Shown: positions 17,875 through 27,253, numbered from the stretch's first letter. The stretch: 64,000 nt of DNA from Denitratisoma sp. (GCA_032027165.1 JAVSMO010000001.1:1924458-1988457), one strand, 5' to 3'. The notes: generated by a model from the letters alone, not told the origin. Numbers and translations: made by a program.

Positions 17875-20800
17875 TTCACGCCCTCCTGCGGCGCAATGCC
17901 GAAGCGCCGGTAAAGGATCGGCAGGATGACCAGGGTCAGCAGCGTGGCGCTGACCAGGCCGCCGATGACGACGATGGCCAGCGGCTTCTGGATCTCCGAG
18001 CCGGGCCCGCTGGCGAACAGCAGCGGCACCAGGCCAAAGGCGGCGATGCTCGCCGTCATCAGCACCGGGCGCAGGCGCCGCTTCGCGCCCTCGACGACGA
18101 TCTCCTCAACCGCCATGCCCTGCGCGTGCAGCTGGTTGAAATAGGTGACCATCACCACGCCATTGAGCACCGCGATGCCGAGCAGCGCAATGAAACCGAC
18201 CGAGGCCGGCACCGACAGGTACTCGCCTGCCAGCCACATCGCCAGCACGCCGCCGATCATGGCGAAGGGGATGTTGCTGATGACCAGCAGGGCCTGGCGC
18301 AGCGAGCCGAAGGTGGCGAAGAGCAGCAGGAAGATCAGCGCCAGCGCCACCGGCACCACCACCGCCAGGCGTGCGGCGGCGCGCTGCTGGTTCTCGAACT
18401 GGCCGCCCCACACGGTGCTGTAGCCGCCGGCGAAAGTCAGCTTCTCCGCCACGGCGCGCTTCGCCTCGTCGACGAAGCCGACCAGGTCGCGGTCGCGCAC
18501 GTTGGCCGAGACGACGACCATCTTCGCCGCGTTCTCGTGGTCGATCTTGACCGGGCCGTCGGCGCGCACCAGCTTCGCCACCGCCGTCAGCGGCACGCTG
18601 CGGCCGTCGGCCAGCGTCAGGCTGAGGCCGTTGAACATCGCCGGCGACATCCGTTCGCGCTCGCCGCCGCGCAGCAGCAGCGGCGTGCGCCGGTTGCCCT
18701 CCAGCACCACGCCCAGCACGCGGCCCTCGACCTGGGTGCGCAGGGCGTTCTGGACGTCGTCGACGTTGAAGCCGAGGCGGCCGGCGGCCAAGCGGTCGAT
18801 CTCGATGCGGTAGTACTGCAGGCCCTCGTTTTTCACCGTGAACACGTCCTCGGCGCCGCGGATCGGCTTCAGTGCGTCGACCACCTGCTGCGCCATCTGA
18901 TTGAGCGTGGCAAGGTCGGGACCGAAGATCTTGATCGCCACGTCGCCGCGCACGCCGACGATCATCTCCGAGACGCGCATCTCGATCGGCTGGGTGAAGC
19001 TGTAGGCCACGCCGGGGAAATCTGCCAGCACCTTGCGCAGCTCGTCCATCAGCCAGGCCTTGTCCGGCTCGCGCCATTCGTCCTTCGGCTTGAGCACGAG
19101 GAAGGTGTCGGTCTGGTTGAGGCCCATCGGGTCCAGCCCCAGCTCGTCGGAGCCGACGCGCGCTACGATGCGCTTCACTTCCGGCACGCGCTCGAGGATC
19201 GCCCGCTGGATGCGCAGATCGGTCGCCACGCTCGCCTCCAGGTTGATCGACGGCAGCTTCTCGACGCCGACGATGAGGTCGCCCTCGTCCATGGTCGGCA
19301 TGAAGGTCTTGCCGACCTGGGTGTAGATGAGCGCGGTGAGCGCCAGCGCGGCGGCCGCGCCGATCGCCACCTGGCGCGTGTGGCGCAGCGCCCACTCCAG
19401 CAGCGGCACGTACAGGCGCAGCGCCTGGCGCACCAGCCACGGCTCGCCGTGGCCGGCCTCGCGGATCAGGAACGAGGCGAGCACCGGGATCACCGTCAGG
19501 GACAGCAGGAGCGAGCCGGACAGCGCGAAGATGATCGACAGCGCCACCGGCACGAACAGCTTGCCCTCGAGCCCCTGCAGGGTCACCAGCGGCAGGAAGA
19601 CGATGACGATGATCGTGATGCCCGAGGCCACCGGCAGGGTCACTTCGCGCACGGCGCGGTAGACGACGTGCAGGCGCGGCAGCCGGTTCGCCGCCTTCCC
19701 CTCTTCATGCGCCAGGTGCGTCACGATGTTTTCGACCACCACCACCGCCGCGTCGACCAGCATGCCGATGGCGATCGCCAGCCCGCCCAAGCTCATCAGG
19801 TTGGCCGACATGCCGAACTGGCGCATCAAGATGAAGGTCACCAGCGCCGCCAGCGGCAGGGTCAGCGCCACCACCAGGGCGGCGCGCAGGTTGCCGAGGA
19901 ACAGCACCAGCAGTACGACCACCAGCACGATGGCTTCGAGCAGGGCCCGCGACACCGTGCCGACGGCGCGCTCGACCAGGCTGCCGCGATCGTAGAAGAC
20001 CTGCGTCGTCACGCCCTCCGGCAGCGTCGGCGCCAGTTCGGCCAGCTTGGCACGCACGCCGTTCACCACCTGCCGCGCGTTGGCGCCGCGCAGGCCGAGC
20101 ACCAGGCCCTGCACCGCCTCGCCCTGGCCGGCCGCGCCGCTCTGCGTGACGGCGCCGTAGCGGGTGAGGTGGCCGATGCGCACCGCGGCGACGTCGCCCA
20201 CCCGCACCGGTGTGCCGTCGCGGCTGGAGACCACCACCGCGCGCACGTCGTCCAGGTCGCGGATGGCGCCTTCGGCGCGCACCACCAGCGACTCCTCGCC
20301 CTCGGACAGGCGGCCGGCGCCGTCGTTGCGGTTGTTCGCCTCCAGCGCCTGCTGCAGCGCGCCCAGCGTCACGCCGCGCGCGGCCAGCGCCGCGATGTCC
20401 GGCACCACCTCGAAGCTGCGCGCCTCGCCGCCGAGCGCGTTCACGTCGGCCACGCCGGGCAGGGTGCGCAGCGCCGGCCGGATCACCCAGTCGAGCAGGC
20501 CGCGCCGCTCCTGCAACGTCAGGTCGCCGCCGTCGATGGTGAACATGAACATCTCGCCGAGCGGCGTGGTGATCGGCGCCAGGCCGCCGTCGGCGCCGGG
20601 CGGCAGGTCGCGCAGGATACCGTTGAGGCGCTCGGTCACCTGGCTGCGCGCCCAGTAGATGTCGGTGCCGTCCTCGAAGTCGATGGTGATGTCGGCGATG
20701 GCGTATTTCGACACCGAGCGCAGGATCTTTTTGTTGGGGATGCCGAGCATCTCCAGCTCGATCGGCGTGGTGATGCGCGCCTCGACCTCCTCCGGCGTCA

Positions 20801-20966
20801 TGCCGGGGGCCTTCATGATGATCTTCACCTGGGTCGACGAGACGTCCGGGAAGGCGTCGATCGGCAGGCCGTTGAAGGCGACAGCGCCGGCGCCAACCAG
20901 TGCCAGGGTGGCAATGACGACCAGCAGCCTCTGCGTGAGGCTGAACTCGACCAGCCGCTCGAGCAT
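17871..20966 (-). CDS. czcA: Heavy-metal efflux RND transporter, CzcA/CusA type
   Basis: 1031 residues with twelve predicted membrane helices and two large periplasmic loops, the standard RND layout. HME-family features include FPDVSSTQVKI after TM1, the WARSQVTERL segment, and the TM4 region MLVDAAVVVVENIVTHL containing the proton-relay acidic residues. Ion specificity (Co/Zn/Cd or Cu/Ag) is not resolved here. The start is the ATG at 20966, which overlaps the czcB stop (TGATG); a GTG three bases earlier is also possible. Confidence 0.93.
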   Translation of the reverse strand: MLERLVEFSLTQRLLVVIATLALVGAGAVAFNGLPIDAFPDVSSTQVKIIMKAPGMTPEEVEARITTPIELEMLGIPNKKILRSVSKYAIADITIDFEDGTDIYWARSQVTERLNGILRDLPPGADGGLAPITTPLGEMFMFTIDGGDLTLQERRGLLDWVIRPALRTLPGVADVNALGGEARSFEVVPDIAALAARGVTLGALQQALEANNRNDGAGRLSEGEESLVVRAEGAIRDLDDVRAVVVSSRDGTPVRVGDVAAVRIGHLTRYGAVTQSGAAGQGEAVQGLVLGLRGANARQVVNGVRAKLAELAPTLPEGVTTQVFYDRGSLVERAVGTVSRALLEAIVLVVVLLVLFLGNLRAALVVALTLPLAALVTFILMRQFGMSANLMSLGGLAIAIGMLVDAAVVVVENIVTHLAHEEGKAANRLPRLHVVYRAVREVTLPVASGITIIVIVFLPLVTLQGLEGKLFVPVALSIIFALSGSLLLSLTVIPVLASFLIREAGHGEPWLVRQALRLYVPLLEWALRHTRQVAIGAAAALALTALIYTQVGKTFMPTMDEGDLIVGVEKLPSINLEASVATDLRIQRAILERVPEVKRIVARVGSDELGLDPMGLNQTDTFLVLKPKDEWREPDKAWLMDELRKVLADFPGVAYSFTQPIEMRVSEMIVGVRGDVAIKIFGPDLATLNQMAQQVVDALKPIRGAEDVFTVKNEGLQYYRIEIDRLAAGRLGFNVDDVQNALRTQVEGRVLGVVLEGNRRTPLLLRGGERERMSPAMFNGLSLTLADGRSVPLTAVAKLVRADGPVKIDHENAAKMVVVSANVRDRDLVGFVDEAKRAVAEKLTFAGGYSTVWGGQFENQQRAAARLAVVVPVALALIFLLLFATFGSLRQALLVISNIPFAMIGGVLAMWLAGEYLSVPASVGFIALLGIAVLNGVVMVTYFNQLHAQGMAVEEIVVEGAKRRLRPVLMTASIAAFGLVPLLFASGPGSEIQKPLAIVVIGGLVSATLLTLVILPILYRRFGIAPQEGVK

Positions 20967-22084
20967 CACTCGCCCCCGATGCCCATCAGCGCCGCCTTCA
21001 GCGCCGAGACGCCGCGCACGGCGATGCGCTCATCGCCCTTCAGCTCGCCGCGCACGCTGCTCGACTGCGCGCCTTCGACGACCAGGCCGACCGGCACGGC
21101 GCGAAAGCCCTGCGCCGTCTGCACGAAGACGAGGACGCGACCCTGCAGCCGCGCCAGGGCGGTGTTGGGCACGTTCCACTGTCCGCCCGTGCGGCCGTTG
21201 CGCACGGCGCTGACCACGGTCGCCTCGACGTACTGCCCGGGATGCAGGCGCTCGGCGCCGCGGGTGATCTCGGCGCGCACCAGCACCGTCTGGCTGCCGC
21301 CGACGCCATGGCCGACCGTCAGCACCTTGCCGACGGCCTGCTGGGCGGGCAGCGTCACCTGGTCGCCCTCCGCCACCATGCCCTGGCGGGCAATCGGCAG
21401 CTGGATATCCAGCCAGAGCGGGTCGAGCTTCGCCACCTTGAAAATCGGGGAGGCGGCTTCCAGCCGCTGGCCGGCGGTGGCCATCTGCTCCAGCACCACG
21501 CCGTCCACGGGCGAGGCGACCTCGATGGCGCTGCCCAGGCCGCCGCCCGACTGCAGGCGGGCGATGGCCGCCTCGCTCATGCCGGCCAGGCGCAGCACCT
21601 GGCGCCGCTCGCTATAGGCCGCCGCCTGCTCGGCGTGCAAGCTGCGCGTGGCGCGGTAGCGGCTCTCGGCGATGATGCCCTCGGCGAACAGCTTCTCGTC
21701 GCGCGCCAGGTTGTCCTTCGCCAGGCGCAGCTGCGAGGCGGCCTGCAGGTAGGCGCGCTGCATCTCGACGACGGCCGGCCCCTGCAGGCGCGCCAGCACC
21801 TGACCCTTCTTCACGTGTTCGCCGGCGGTGGCCAGCATCCGCTCGACCAGCACGGGGATCGGCGCACTCAGCACATGCAGCTGGTTGTTGGGCACGACCA
21901 CCTGCGCCGGCAGGCCGGGCAGTTCGCCGGCGCGCTGCGCCGCGAGGGGCGCAGTCTCGATGCCGAGGGACTTCATCTGGGCCGCCGATACCGGCAGTTC
22001 CTCGGCCGCCAACAGCGGCGCGGCGAGCAGCGCGGCGAGCAGTACAAGCAGTCCTGGTCCGTTTCGATGAAGTTTCATATTCAT
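20966..22084 (-). CDS. czcB: RND efflux periplasmic adaptor, CzcB/CusB type
   Basis: About 372 residues. It has a signal peptide (HRNGPGLLVLLAALLAAPLLA), a barrel-sandwich region (VLARLQGP...AIEVASPVDGVVLEQ), a long hairpin between the two halves, and a beta-barrel domain. It would link CzcA to the TolC-like channel. The ATG at 22084 was preferred; a further in-frame ATG lies at 22078, and one at 22111 falls inside an inverted repeat and would give an odd N-terminus. It is the first gene of the metal-efflux operon. Confidence 0.88.
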   Translation of the reverse strand: MNMKLHRNGPGLLVLLAALLAAPLLAAEELPVSAAQMKSLGIETAPLAAQRAGELPGLPAQVVVPNNQLHVLSAPIPVLVERMLATAGEHVKKGQVLARLQGPAVVEMQRAYLQAASQLRLAKDNLARDEKLFAEGIIAESRYRATRSLHAEQAAAYSERRQVLRLAGMSEAAIARLQSGGGLGSAIEVASPVDGVVLEQMATAGQRLEAASPIFKVAKLDPLWLDIQLPIARQGMVAEGDQVTLPAQQAVGKVLTVGHGVGGSQTVLVRAEITRGAERLHPGQYVEATVVSAVRNGRTGGQWNVPNTALARLQGRVLVFVQTAQGFRAVPVGLVVEGAQSSSVRGELKGDERIAVRGVSALKAALMGIGGE

Positions 22085-22094
22085 GAGCGACAAG

Positions 22095-22139
22095 CGGCGG
22101 GAGAACGCCATCTCAATTTAGCATGGCATTCTCCCGCCG
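22095..22139. repeat. Long inverted repeat before the metal-efflux operon
   Basis: Two 17-base arms (22095-22111 and 22123-22139) are complementary except for one base and flank an 11-base AT-rich loop (CTCAATTTAGC). It lies between the cytochrome gene and czcB. No T-tract follows on either strand, so an operator or a transcript-processing hairpin is as likely as a terminator. Confidence 0.6.
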
Positions 22140-22173
22140 GCGACTTAACGGAAGCTTAAGGAACGGCTGGAAG

Positions 22174-22641
22174 CTACTTTTTTGCCGCCTTGCCGACCTT
22201 GATCTGGTAGATGCCGTGGCAGGCATTGCACTTCTGCAGCAGGTCGTTCATCTGCGTCAGCGTGTGCTTGGGATCGGCGAGGGATTCCGCGTCGAGGGCC
22301 ATCAGGTCGAAGGTGGTGTGCACGCCGCCGGCGAGGACCTTGAATTCCTCCGGCAGCTTGGCCACCGTCTTCGGCGGGATCTCGTTGGCGGCGCCGCTGC
22401 CCATGGTACGGGCGGCGCGGGCGATCTCCTTCATGTCCTCGCGCGTGAGGGCGTCGGTGATGGTCTGCAGGACGGCGAGGAAGTTGCGCATCTCCTCGAG
22501 GACGATGTGGCGCTCCTCGTCGAGCAGGACCAGCGGCGCGCGCTGGTCGACCGACTTGGCCGGCCCGGCGGCCGGCGCCGCGCCGGCGATGAACAGCGCG
22601 CCGAGGGCGGCCGCGATGAGGTGCTTGTGTCTGTTTTTCAT
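22174..22641 (-). CDS. Periplasmic cytochrome c, class II-like, single haem
   Basis: 155 residues with a signal peptide ending near APAAG and a C-terminal haem motif CNACH (Cys138, Cys141, His142). The haem at the C-terminus of a helical protein is the layout of class II (c'-type) cytochromes. It directly follows soxZ by 21 bases and is the last gene of the sox unit, so it may carry electrons from the Sox proteins. No strong ribosome-binding site is visible. Confidence 0.82.
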   Translation of the reverse strand: MKNRHKHLIAAALGALFIAGAAPAAGPAKSVDQRAPLVLLDEERHIVLEEMRNFLAVLQTITDALTREDMKEIARAARTMGSGAANEIPPKTVAKLPEEFKVLAGGVHTTFDLMALDAESLADPKHTLTQMNDLLQKCNACHGIYQIKVGKAAKK

Positions 22642-22662
22642 GTTTGCGTGTCTTGTGTGTTT

Positions 22663-22977
22663 TCAGGCGATCGTCGCCTCGCTGCGGGACTTCTCGCCCT
22701 TGTTGTCCTCCCAGGCGACGACCAGCTTGTCGCCGGGCTTGGCGTCCTTGACGCGGAAGCCGAATACCGGGTTCTTGGAAATCGCCGGGCCGCACTGCAT
22801 GTCCAGCACCGGCTTGTCGTTGACCGTGGCCATGACATGCCGGATGAAGTGGGCGGGGTAGACCTGGCCGCTGCGCGGATCCTTGCGCTGACCGGTCTCC
22901 ATCGGGTGGATCATGAGCACGAAGATATGGGCGCTGCCGTCGACCATCTTGGTACGGATTTTCATGGGTTCTGCCAT
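22663..22977 (-). CDS. soxZ: Thiosulfate oxidation carrier SoxZ
   Basis: 104 residues without a signal peptide, an immunoglobulin-like small protein. SoxZ pairs with SoxY and travels to the periplasm with it. The sequence MKIRTKMVDGSAHIFVLMIHPMETG...YPAHFIRHV is typical for the family. It lies 19 bases after soxY with a clear GGAG ribosome-binding site. Confidence 0.95.
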   Translation of the reverse strand: MAEPMKIRTKMVDGSAHIFVLMIHPMETGQRKDPRSGQVYPAHFIRHVMATVNDKPVLDMQCGPAISKNPVFGFRVKDAKPGDKLVVAWEDNKGEKSRSEATIA

Positions 22978-22996
22978 TTTCGTTTCCTCTCCTGCC

Positions 22997-23467
22997 TCAG
23001 CCGCCGCAGCCGCCGATGGTGACTTTGATCTCGCGGCTGGCGATGTAGTGCTTGCCGCCGGCCTTCACCACCACCTTGACGACGGAGGTCTGGCCCATCT
23101 TGAAGCGGGTGTTGAGATAGCCTTCCGTGCCGTTGGCGAGCACGGCGTGCGCCATCAGCGGGAAGGGGTTCTTCTCCGCCAGCAGGGCGATGGATTCCGC
23201 CCCGGCCATGCGGCAGCTCACCTCGATCGGGATCACCGCGCCGTTCTCCGCCACCTCCGGCGCCTTGATGTGGATGTCGGCGCTTTCCGCGGCGCCTTCC
23301 GCGCCGATGTTCTTCAGGGCGTCGGCGAGGTTCTTCGACTCGAAGGCCGCCTTGTTCCATTCCGCCGCGTGTGCCCGGGTGGGGCGCAGCAGCCCCGCCG
23401 CGAGAGCGCAGGCAAGCACCCCGCCGGCGCCGCCGCCTTTCAATATCAACCTGCGTAACTGATTCAC
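22997..23467 (-). CDS. soxY: Thiosulfate oxidation carrier SoxY
   Basis: 156 residues from GTG 23467, which has GGAG nine bases upstream; a TTG at 23482 is the alternative. The N-terminus (NQLRRLILKGGGAGG...AHA) looks like a Tat signal. The C-terminus ends VTIGGCGG, the swinging arm whose cysteine binds the sulfur substrate covalently. SoxYZ carries sulfur intermediates between the other Sox enzymes. Confidence 0.95.
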   Translation of the reverse strand: MNQLRRLILKGGGAGGVLACALAAGLLRPTRAHAAEWNKAAFESKNLADALKNIGAEGAAESADIHIKAPEVAENGAVIPIEVSCRMAGAESIALLAEKNPFPLMAHAVLANGTEGYLNTRFKMGQTSVVKVVVKAGGKHYIASREIKVTIGGCGG

Positions 23468-23494
23468 TCTTGCTTGCTCCAATCAAAACCCCGG

Positions 23495-24406
23495 CTAACG
23501 GGCCGAGGGAACCGAAACCGGATATCCGTTGGACAGCACGGTTACAAAGACTTCGAGGTCGGCATAGGCCGGATCGCCCGGCTTCAGCCCCTGGGTGCGC
23601 ATCTGGCCGTGGCAGCGCGCGAAACGCTCCTGGATCGACTCCAGGGCGCCGACCGGCGTGCGGTAGGTCGGGTAATGCGCCGCATCGCCGAACGGCGTCG
23701 TCGGCGTCTCGCCGCGCAGCTTGTGGCCCATGATGCTTCCCGGCGTGTGGCAGGAAGCGCAGGCGAAGTTGAGCTGGCCGGTCTTGCGGTAGAAGAGTTC
23801 CTCGCCGCGGCGGTAGGCTTCCATCACCCGCTCGTCCGACAGGTCGACCTTGATCGGCATGCCGGCACTGAGCGATTTGAAATAGACGGAGATCTTGGTG
23901 TTGGGCGGCTTGCCCTGGGCCAGGTCCTCCTTCAGCACGCTCTTCGCGCAATGCTCGATGCGCGCCTCCACCGTCACGATGCGCTCGAGCGCCTCGTCGA
24001 ACTTCGGGTAGGCCGCCGCCTTGCCCTTGAGATCGGACGAACCTTCGCCCAGGCAGGCGAGGAAGGCGGGATTGCGCGCGGCGAGCTTCTTCACCAGCGC
24101 CTGGCCCTCGTCGACGGCGAGGTGGCCGGGGTGCAGGTCGATGCGGTCGAGGTCCATGTGCTTCCAGTTGAGCTTCCACACCTCGGCCGGCTTGTCGGCC
24201 AGTCCGGCATGGCGTTGCAAATCGGCCTCGGTGCGCCAGTACTGGATGGTGTCGCTGAAGCCGACGTCGCCCTCGACGCCCTTGAAGGGATCGATCTGCG
24301 CGTCCGGGTAACGTTCCCGATAGGTCCCGTCACCGAGGACGGCACAGCCTGCGGCCAGGCCGAGGACGAGCGCCGACAACAGGGCGGTGCGCTTGCGTTC
24401 GAACAT
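23495..24406 (-). CDS. soxA: L-cysteine S-thiosulfotransferase subunit SoxA (single-haem type)
   Basis: 303 residues from ATG 24406, preceded by AAAGGA. SoxA with SoxX loads thiosulfate onto the SoxY cysteine. The signal region contains a lipobox-like LGLAAGC, so it may be a lipoprotein. One CxxCH motif (Cys216, Cys219, His220) is present. The region where dihaem SoxA proteins have their first haem reads FLACLGEGS with no CxxCH, so this is a monohaem form. The catalytic-cysteine region ERFARCHGQMR is present. The gene is 10 bases after soxX. Confidence 0.93.
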   Translation of the reverse strand: MFERKRTALLSALVLGLAAGCAVLGDGTYRERYPDAQIDPFKGVEGDVGFSDTIQYWRTEADLQRHAGLADKPAEVWKLNWKHMDLDRIDLHPGHLAVDEGQALVKKLAARNPAFLACLGEGSSDLKGKAAAYPKFDEALERIVTVEARIEHCAKSVLKEDLAQGKPPNTKISVYFKSLSAGMPIKVDLSDERVMEAYRRGEELFYRKTGQLNFACASCHTPGSIMGHKLRGETPTTPFGDAAHYPTYRTPVGALESIQERFARCHGQMRTQGLKPGDPAYADLEVFVTVLSNGYPVSVPSAR

Positions 24407-24416
24407 CGCGGGTCCT

Positions 24417-24902
24417 TTATTTCGATGAGAGCAGGAAGGCGACGACGTCGCGCAGTTCCTGGTCGGTGAGGATTTCATTGGTGCCGAAGGGCGGCATCAG
24501 GGTCTCGGGGTTGATCGTGCGCATGTCGAAGACCATGGCGTAGGCCTCCGCCGCGCTGCGGCCCGTGCTGCCGAAGTGGCTGAGGTCGGGCCCGCGCGAA
24601 CCGGGCTGGCTGCCGCCCGGCATGACGTGGCAGGCCAGGCAGTTGCCGCGATTGCGCGCCTGGGCGATCTGCTTGCCCTTCGCGGCATTGCCGTTGAGCG
24701 GCCCCTCGAGCGCCTTCTGTTCCGGCCTGCGCGTGGCGAGCTTGCCGCAGGGCAGGCTGTAGCTCAGGCAGGGGAAGGCCGAATAGTTGGCCGGAGCCTT
24801 GGGAGCGGCCGCTGCCTGGGGGGCCGCCGCCCCCTGGGCGGCGGCCGTTCCGGCAAAAGTCAGTCCCTGCAGGACGGCGGCAATCAGAACGTGTCGCTTC
24901 AT
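24417..24902 (-). CDS. soxX: Sulfur oxidation c-type cytochrome SoxX
   Basis: 161 residues with a signal peptide (cleavage near AAA-QG) and a class I haem motif CLACH (Cys88, Cys91, His92). The downstream methionine-containing TLMPPFG segment provides the likely sixth haem ligand. It heads the soxXAYZ block and follows the porin gene by 11 bases. An AAAGTCAGT repeat lies within the signal-peptide codons (24856). Confidence 0.93.
   Translation of the reverse strand: MKRHVLIAAVLQGLTFAGTAAAQGAAAPQAAAAPKAPANYSAFPCLSYSLPCGKLATRRPEQKALEGPLNGNAAKGKQIAQARNRGNCLACHVMPGGSQPGSRGPDLSHFGSTGRSAAEAYAMVFDMRTINPETLMPPFGTNEILTDQELRDVVAFLLSSK
24856..24864 (+). repeat. AAAGTCAGT repeat copy 4 (inside soxX signal peptide)
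   Basis: Extended form AAAAGTCAGTCC; on the coding strand it reads GGA-CTG-ACT-TTT (Gly-Leu-Thr-Phe). Confidence 0.7.
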
Positions 24903-24913
24903 GCCTGGCCCGT

Positions 24914-26392
24914 TCAGAACTGGTGGGTCAGCTGCAGGCCGAAGCGCGCGCCGACGGCCCCGGTGACGACGCCGGCGTTGTTGGTCGCCCGCGCCCGGAA
25001 GGCGGCATTCGGCCCGACCGTCACAGGATTCGGCGCGTTCGCGTCGCGCGGCTCGATGTTGAAGGTCAGGCGGGTGGCCTTCGTGTAGTTGTAGTTCACC
25101 GCGAAGGTGAGCTGCTTGATGATGCGCTCGTCGGCGTCGTTCCAGAGGTTGGTGCCGATGGTCTTGTGCAGCACGTCGTGGCGGGCGTAGCGGATGCCGA
25201 AGTCCCACTTGTCGTTCATGTACCAGCCGTAGTCGAAGGTCATGCCGCGCGCCTTGTTGCCCTTCTCGGCGGCGATCTGGATCTGGCCGCCGAAGGCCCC
25301 GTCCACCACGTTGCCGGTCGGCGTATAGAAGATCATGCCGTTGGCGTACATCAGGTCGAAGCCGAGGCGGTGCTTGCCGCGACCCTCGCCGAAGAGTTCG
25401 CCGAGCGCCTTGATGCCGAAGCCGTGGCGGGTGAAGTCGAAGTCCTTGCTATGATCGCCGGCGGCGTTGATCTCGAAGTTGCGCGTGCCGCGCTGGTGAT
25501 AGACGTAGCCCTTGATGCCGTGCTTGCCCGGGCCCTTGCCGCCGGGCAGGTCGTACTCGGTGGAGAAGTAGAGGTTGAGGTCCTTCTCGCTGTTGTAGTC
25601 CCTGACGCTGTGGATGCCGCTGCCGTTGCCGATCATGGCGGCATAGGTGTGGGTCCACTTGCCGACCTTGAAGGCATCGAAGAACTGGATGCCCCAGTCG
25701 CGGCCGGCGTCGGCGTCCCAACCACTGTAGGAAGCGGTGGCGTTGCTGTAGCCCTGGCCGGGAATGAAGGCGGTGCCCTTGGTGTTGGTGCGCACGAACT
25801 TCTCGGTCTGCACGCGGGCGATGAAGTCGGTCGGCCAGATGTAGGGCTGGGCGCCGACCCCCTGATAGAGCTCCTCCGGGCCGGGCTTCCTCATCAGGCC
25901 GGCGCGCACGCGCACGCCGGGGATGTAGCTGAAGGTCATGGTGGCGTCGGTGAGGCTGACGAGATGGTCGCGCGAAGTGTCGAGCGGCTCGTAGTTGGCG
26001 GCGTTCTGGCCGAAGTTCGCCATCAGGAAGTAGTTGATCTTGCCGGGAATCAGGTTGCCGCGCAGGCCGACGGCGAGGTTGTCGAGGTTGAAGTCGGCCT
26101 TCTGGTCGCGCAGCTCCGGGCCGGTGCGGCACATGGCATTGTAGGAACCGTTGAGCAGGCCGTGGGCAGTGGTGGCGCTGCCGTTGTTCGGGTTCACCAG
26201 CCCCTGCATCTTGTCGCAGCCGTAGTAGTTGGTGTACGAGAGCTGGCCGATGCCGAAGAGCTTGTGCGTGGTGCTCGGCGGCTCCATCGCCTGCAGCATC
26301 ACCCAGTCCGCCGCCATGGCCCGTCCGGAGATGCCAAGCGCCGCGAATGCGACGGCCAGCGCCGCCGTCAGTTTCCCCTTGTGATCTTTCAT
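24914..26392 (-). CDS. Outer-membrane porin-like beta-barrel protein
   Basis: 492 residues with a cleavable signal (ending ISGRAMAAD), alternating hydrophobic/polar strands and a terminal phenylalanine (LQLTHQF), as expected of an outer-membrane barrel. The exact family is not recognised with certainty; the shape fits OprP/OprO-type or short-chain porins. It has a strong GGAGGAG ribosome-binding site and lies between haem-protein genes and soxX, so it may admit the substrate of the sox system. Confidence 0.7.
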   Translation of the reverse strand: MKDHKGKLTAALAVAFAALGISGRAMAADWVMLQAMEPPSTTHKLFGIGQLSYTNYYGCDKMQGLVNPNNGSATTAHGLLNGSYNAMCRTGPELRDQKADFNLDNLAVGLRGNLIPGKINYFLMANFGQNAANYEPLDTSRDHLVSLTDATMTFSYIPGVRVRAGLMRKPGPEELYQGVGAQPYIWPTDFIARVQTEKFVRTNTKGTAFIPGQGYSNATASYSGWDADAGRDWGIQFFDAFKVGKWTHTYAAMIGNGSGIHSVRDYNSEKDLNLYFSTEYDLPGGKGPGKHGIKGYVYHQRGTRNFEINAAGDHSKDFDFTRHGFGIKALGELFGEGRGKHRLGFDLMYANGMIFYTPTGNVVDGAFGGQIQIAAEKGNKARGMTFDYGWYMNDKWDFGIRYARHDVLHKTIGTNLWNDADERIIKQLTFAVNYNYTKATRLTFNIEPRDANAPNPVTVGPNAAFRARATNNAGVVTGAVGARFGLQLTHQF

Positions 26393-26418
26393 TTTTCTCC
26401 TCCTCCCAGATTCGTTAT

Positions 26419-26622
26419 TTATGAGCAGCAGCTTTCATCCTTGACGCCGGCCTTCTTCAGGAAGAAGGCGAGCGGGCAGAACTGCGTGATGCCGCTTTGC
26501 GCCAGATTCAGCCCGACGAAGGCCGTCAGCGCGACCCAGTAGGGATGCACGTAATGCGCCAGCACGAGGCCCAGCAGCACCATCAGGCCGGCTACGAGAT
26601 GCACGATGCGATCGACAGTCAT
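26419..26622 (-). CDS. DUF2892 (YgaP-type) inner-membrane protein
   Basis: 67 residues: two membrane helices (residues about 6-22 and 28-45) followed by the family signature FCPLAFFLKKAGV and a C-terminal cysteine pair (ESCCS). DUF2892 domains are often fused to or encoded near rhodanese and sulfur-trafficking proteins, which fits this sox operon. Related copies are at 62948-63178 and, truncated, at 61449-61566. Confidence 0.85.
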   Translation of the reverse strand: MTVDRIVHLVAGLMVLLGLVLAHYVHPYWVALTAFVGLNLAQSGITQFCPLAFFLKKAGVKDESCCS

Positions 26623-26653
26623 GTTTTCTCTCCGAACGTTTGCGTTGAAAGCA

Positions 26654-27253
26654 TCACTTCAGCCGCGGCGAGACGCCCGGCTGGCCACGGAAATGCACAT
26701 GGCAGGCAACGCAACCGGCGGTAACGTCGCCGAAGTGGCGTGCGGCGGCGGCCATGTCGCCCTTCTCGGCAGCGGCGGCGAGCTTCATGGCGCCGCCCTC
26801 GACGGCCTCTTCCATGGCCGGCAGCACGCCGAGATCCTTGGCATTGACCTTTTCCAGCGGCAGATAGGGCAGCAGGCCGCCGCGCGGCAGGCGATGGTGG
26901 GCCATGCGGCGCGCGGCATCGGCCGCCTGTTCGCCGTTGTCGGTGGCGATGGCGGCGGCCACCGCCTGGTAGTCGGCGAGCAACTCCTGCATCACCTGGC
27001 GCATGGTCAGCGTCTCGCTGTGGCGCTTGTGCTTGATGGCGATCTTGAGCAGGAACTGCTGGATCTCGGGCGGCAGCGCCTTCACCTTCTCCTGCAGTTC
27101 CGGCTTCATCATGCCCATGCTCTTCTGCAGGAAGGCCTTGCCGCGCTGCATGTCCTCCGGCGCGAACGCCGGCGCCTGCGACCAGGCCGCGCCGCTCAGA
27201 CCCAGGCCAAGCGCGACTGCCGCCGCGATGACGCCCCGTTTTGCTGTTCTCAT
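26654..27253 (-). CDS. Periplasmic class II-type cytochrome c
   Basis: 199 residues with a signal peptide (cleavage near AWS-QA), a mostly helical body and a C-terminal haem motif CVACH (Cys181, Cys184, His185). It is longer than a classical cytochrome c' and has a methionine-rich N-terminal helix. It belongs to the sox operon (21 bases after the DUF3365 gene) and may take electrons or sense small ligands. Confidence 0.75.
   Translation of the reverse strand: MRTAKRGVIAAAVALGLGLSGAAWSQAPAFAPEDMQRGKAFLQKSMGMMKPELQEKVKALPPEIQQFLLKIAIKHKRHSETLTMRQVMQELLADYQAVAAAIATDNGEQAADAARRMAHHRLPRGGLLPYLPLEKVNAKDLGVLPAMEEAVEGGAMKLAAAAEKGDMAAAARHFGDVTAGCVACHVHFRGQPGVSPRLK

Noticed and set aside
17865-21617. 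1250-codon plus-strand frame opposite czcA
   Set aside because: It is His/Arg/Gln-rich shadow translation of the czcA codons with no domain signature.
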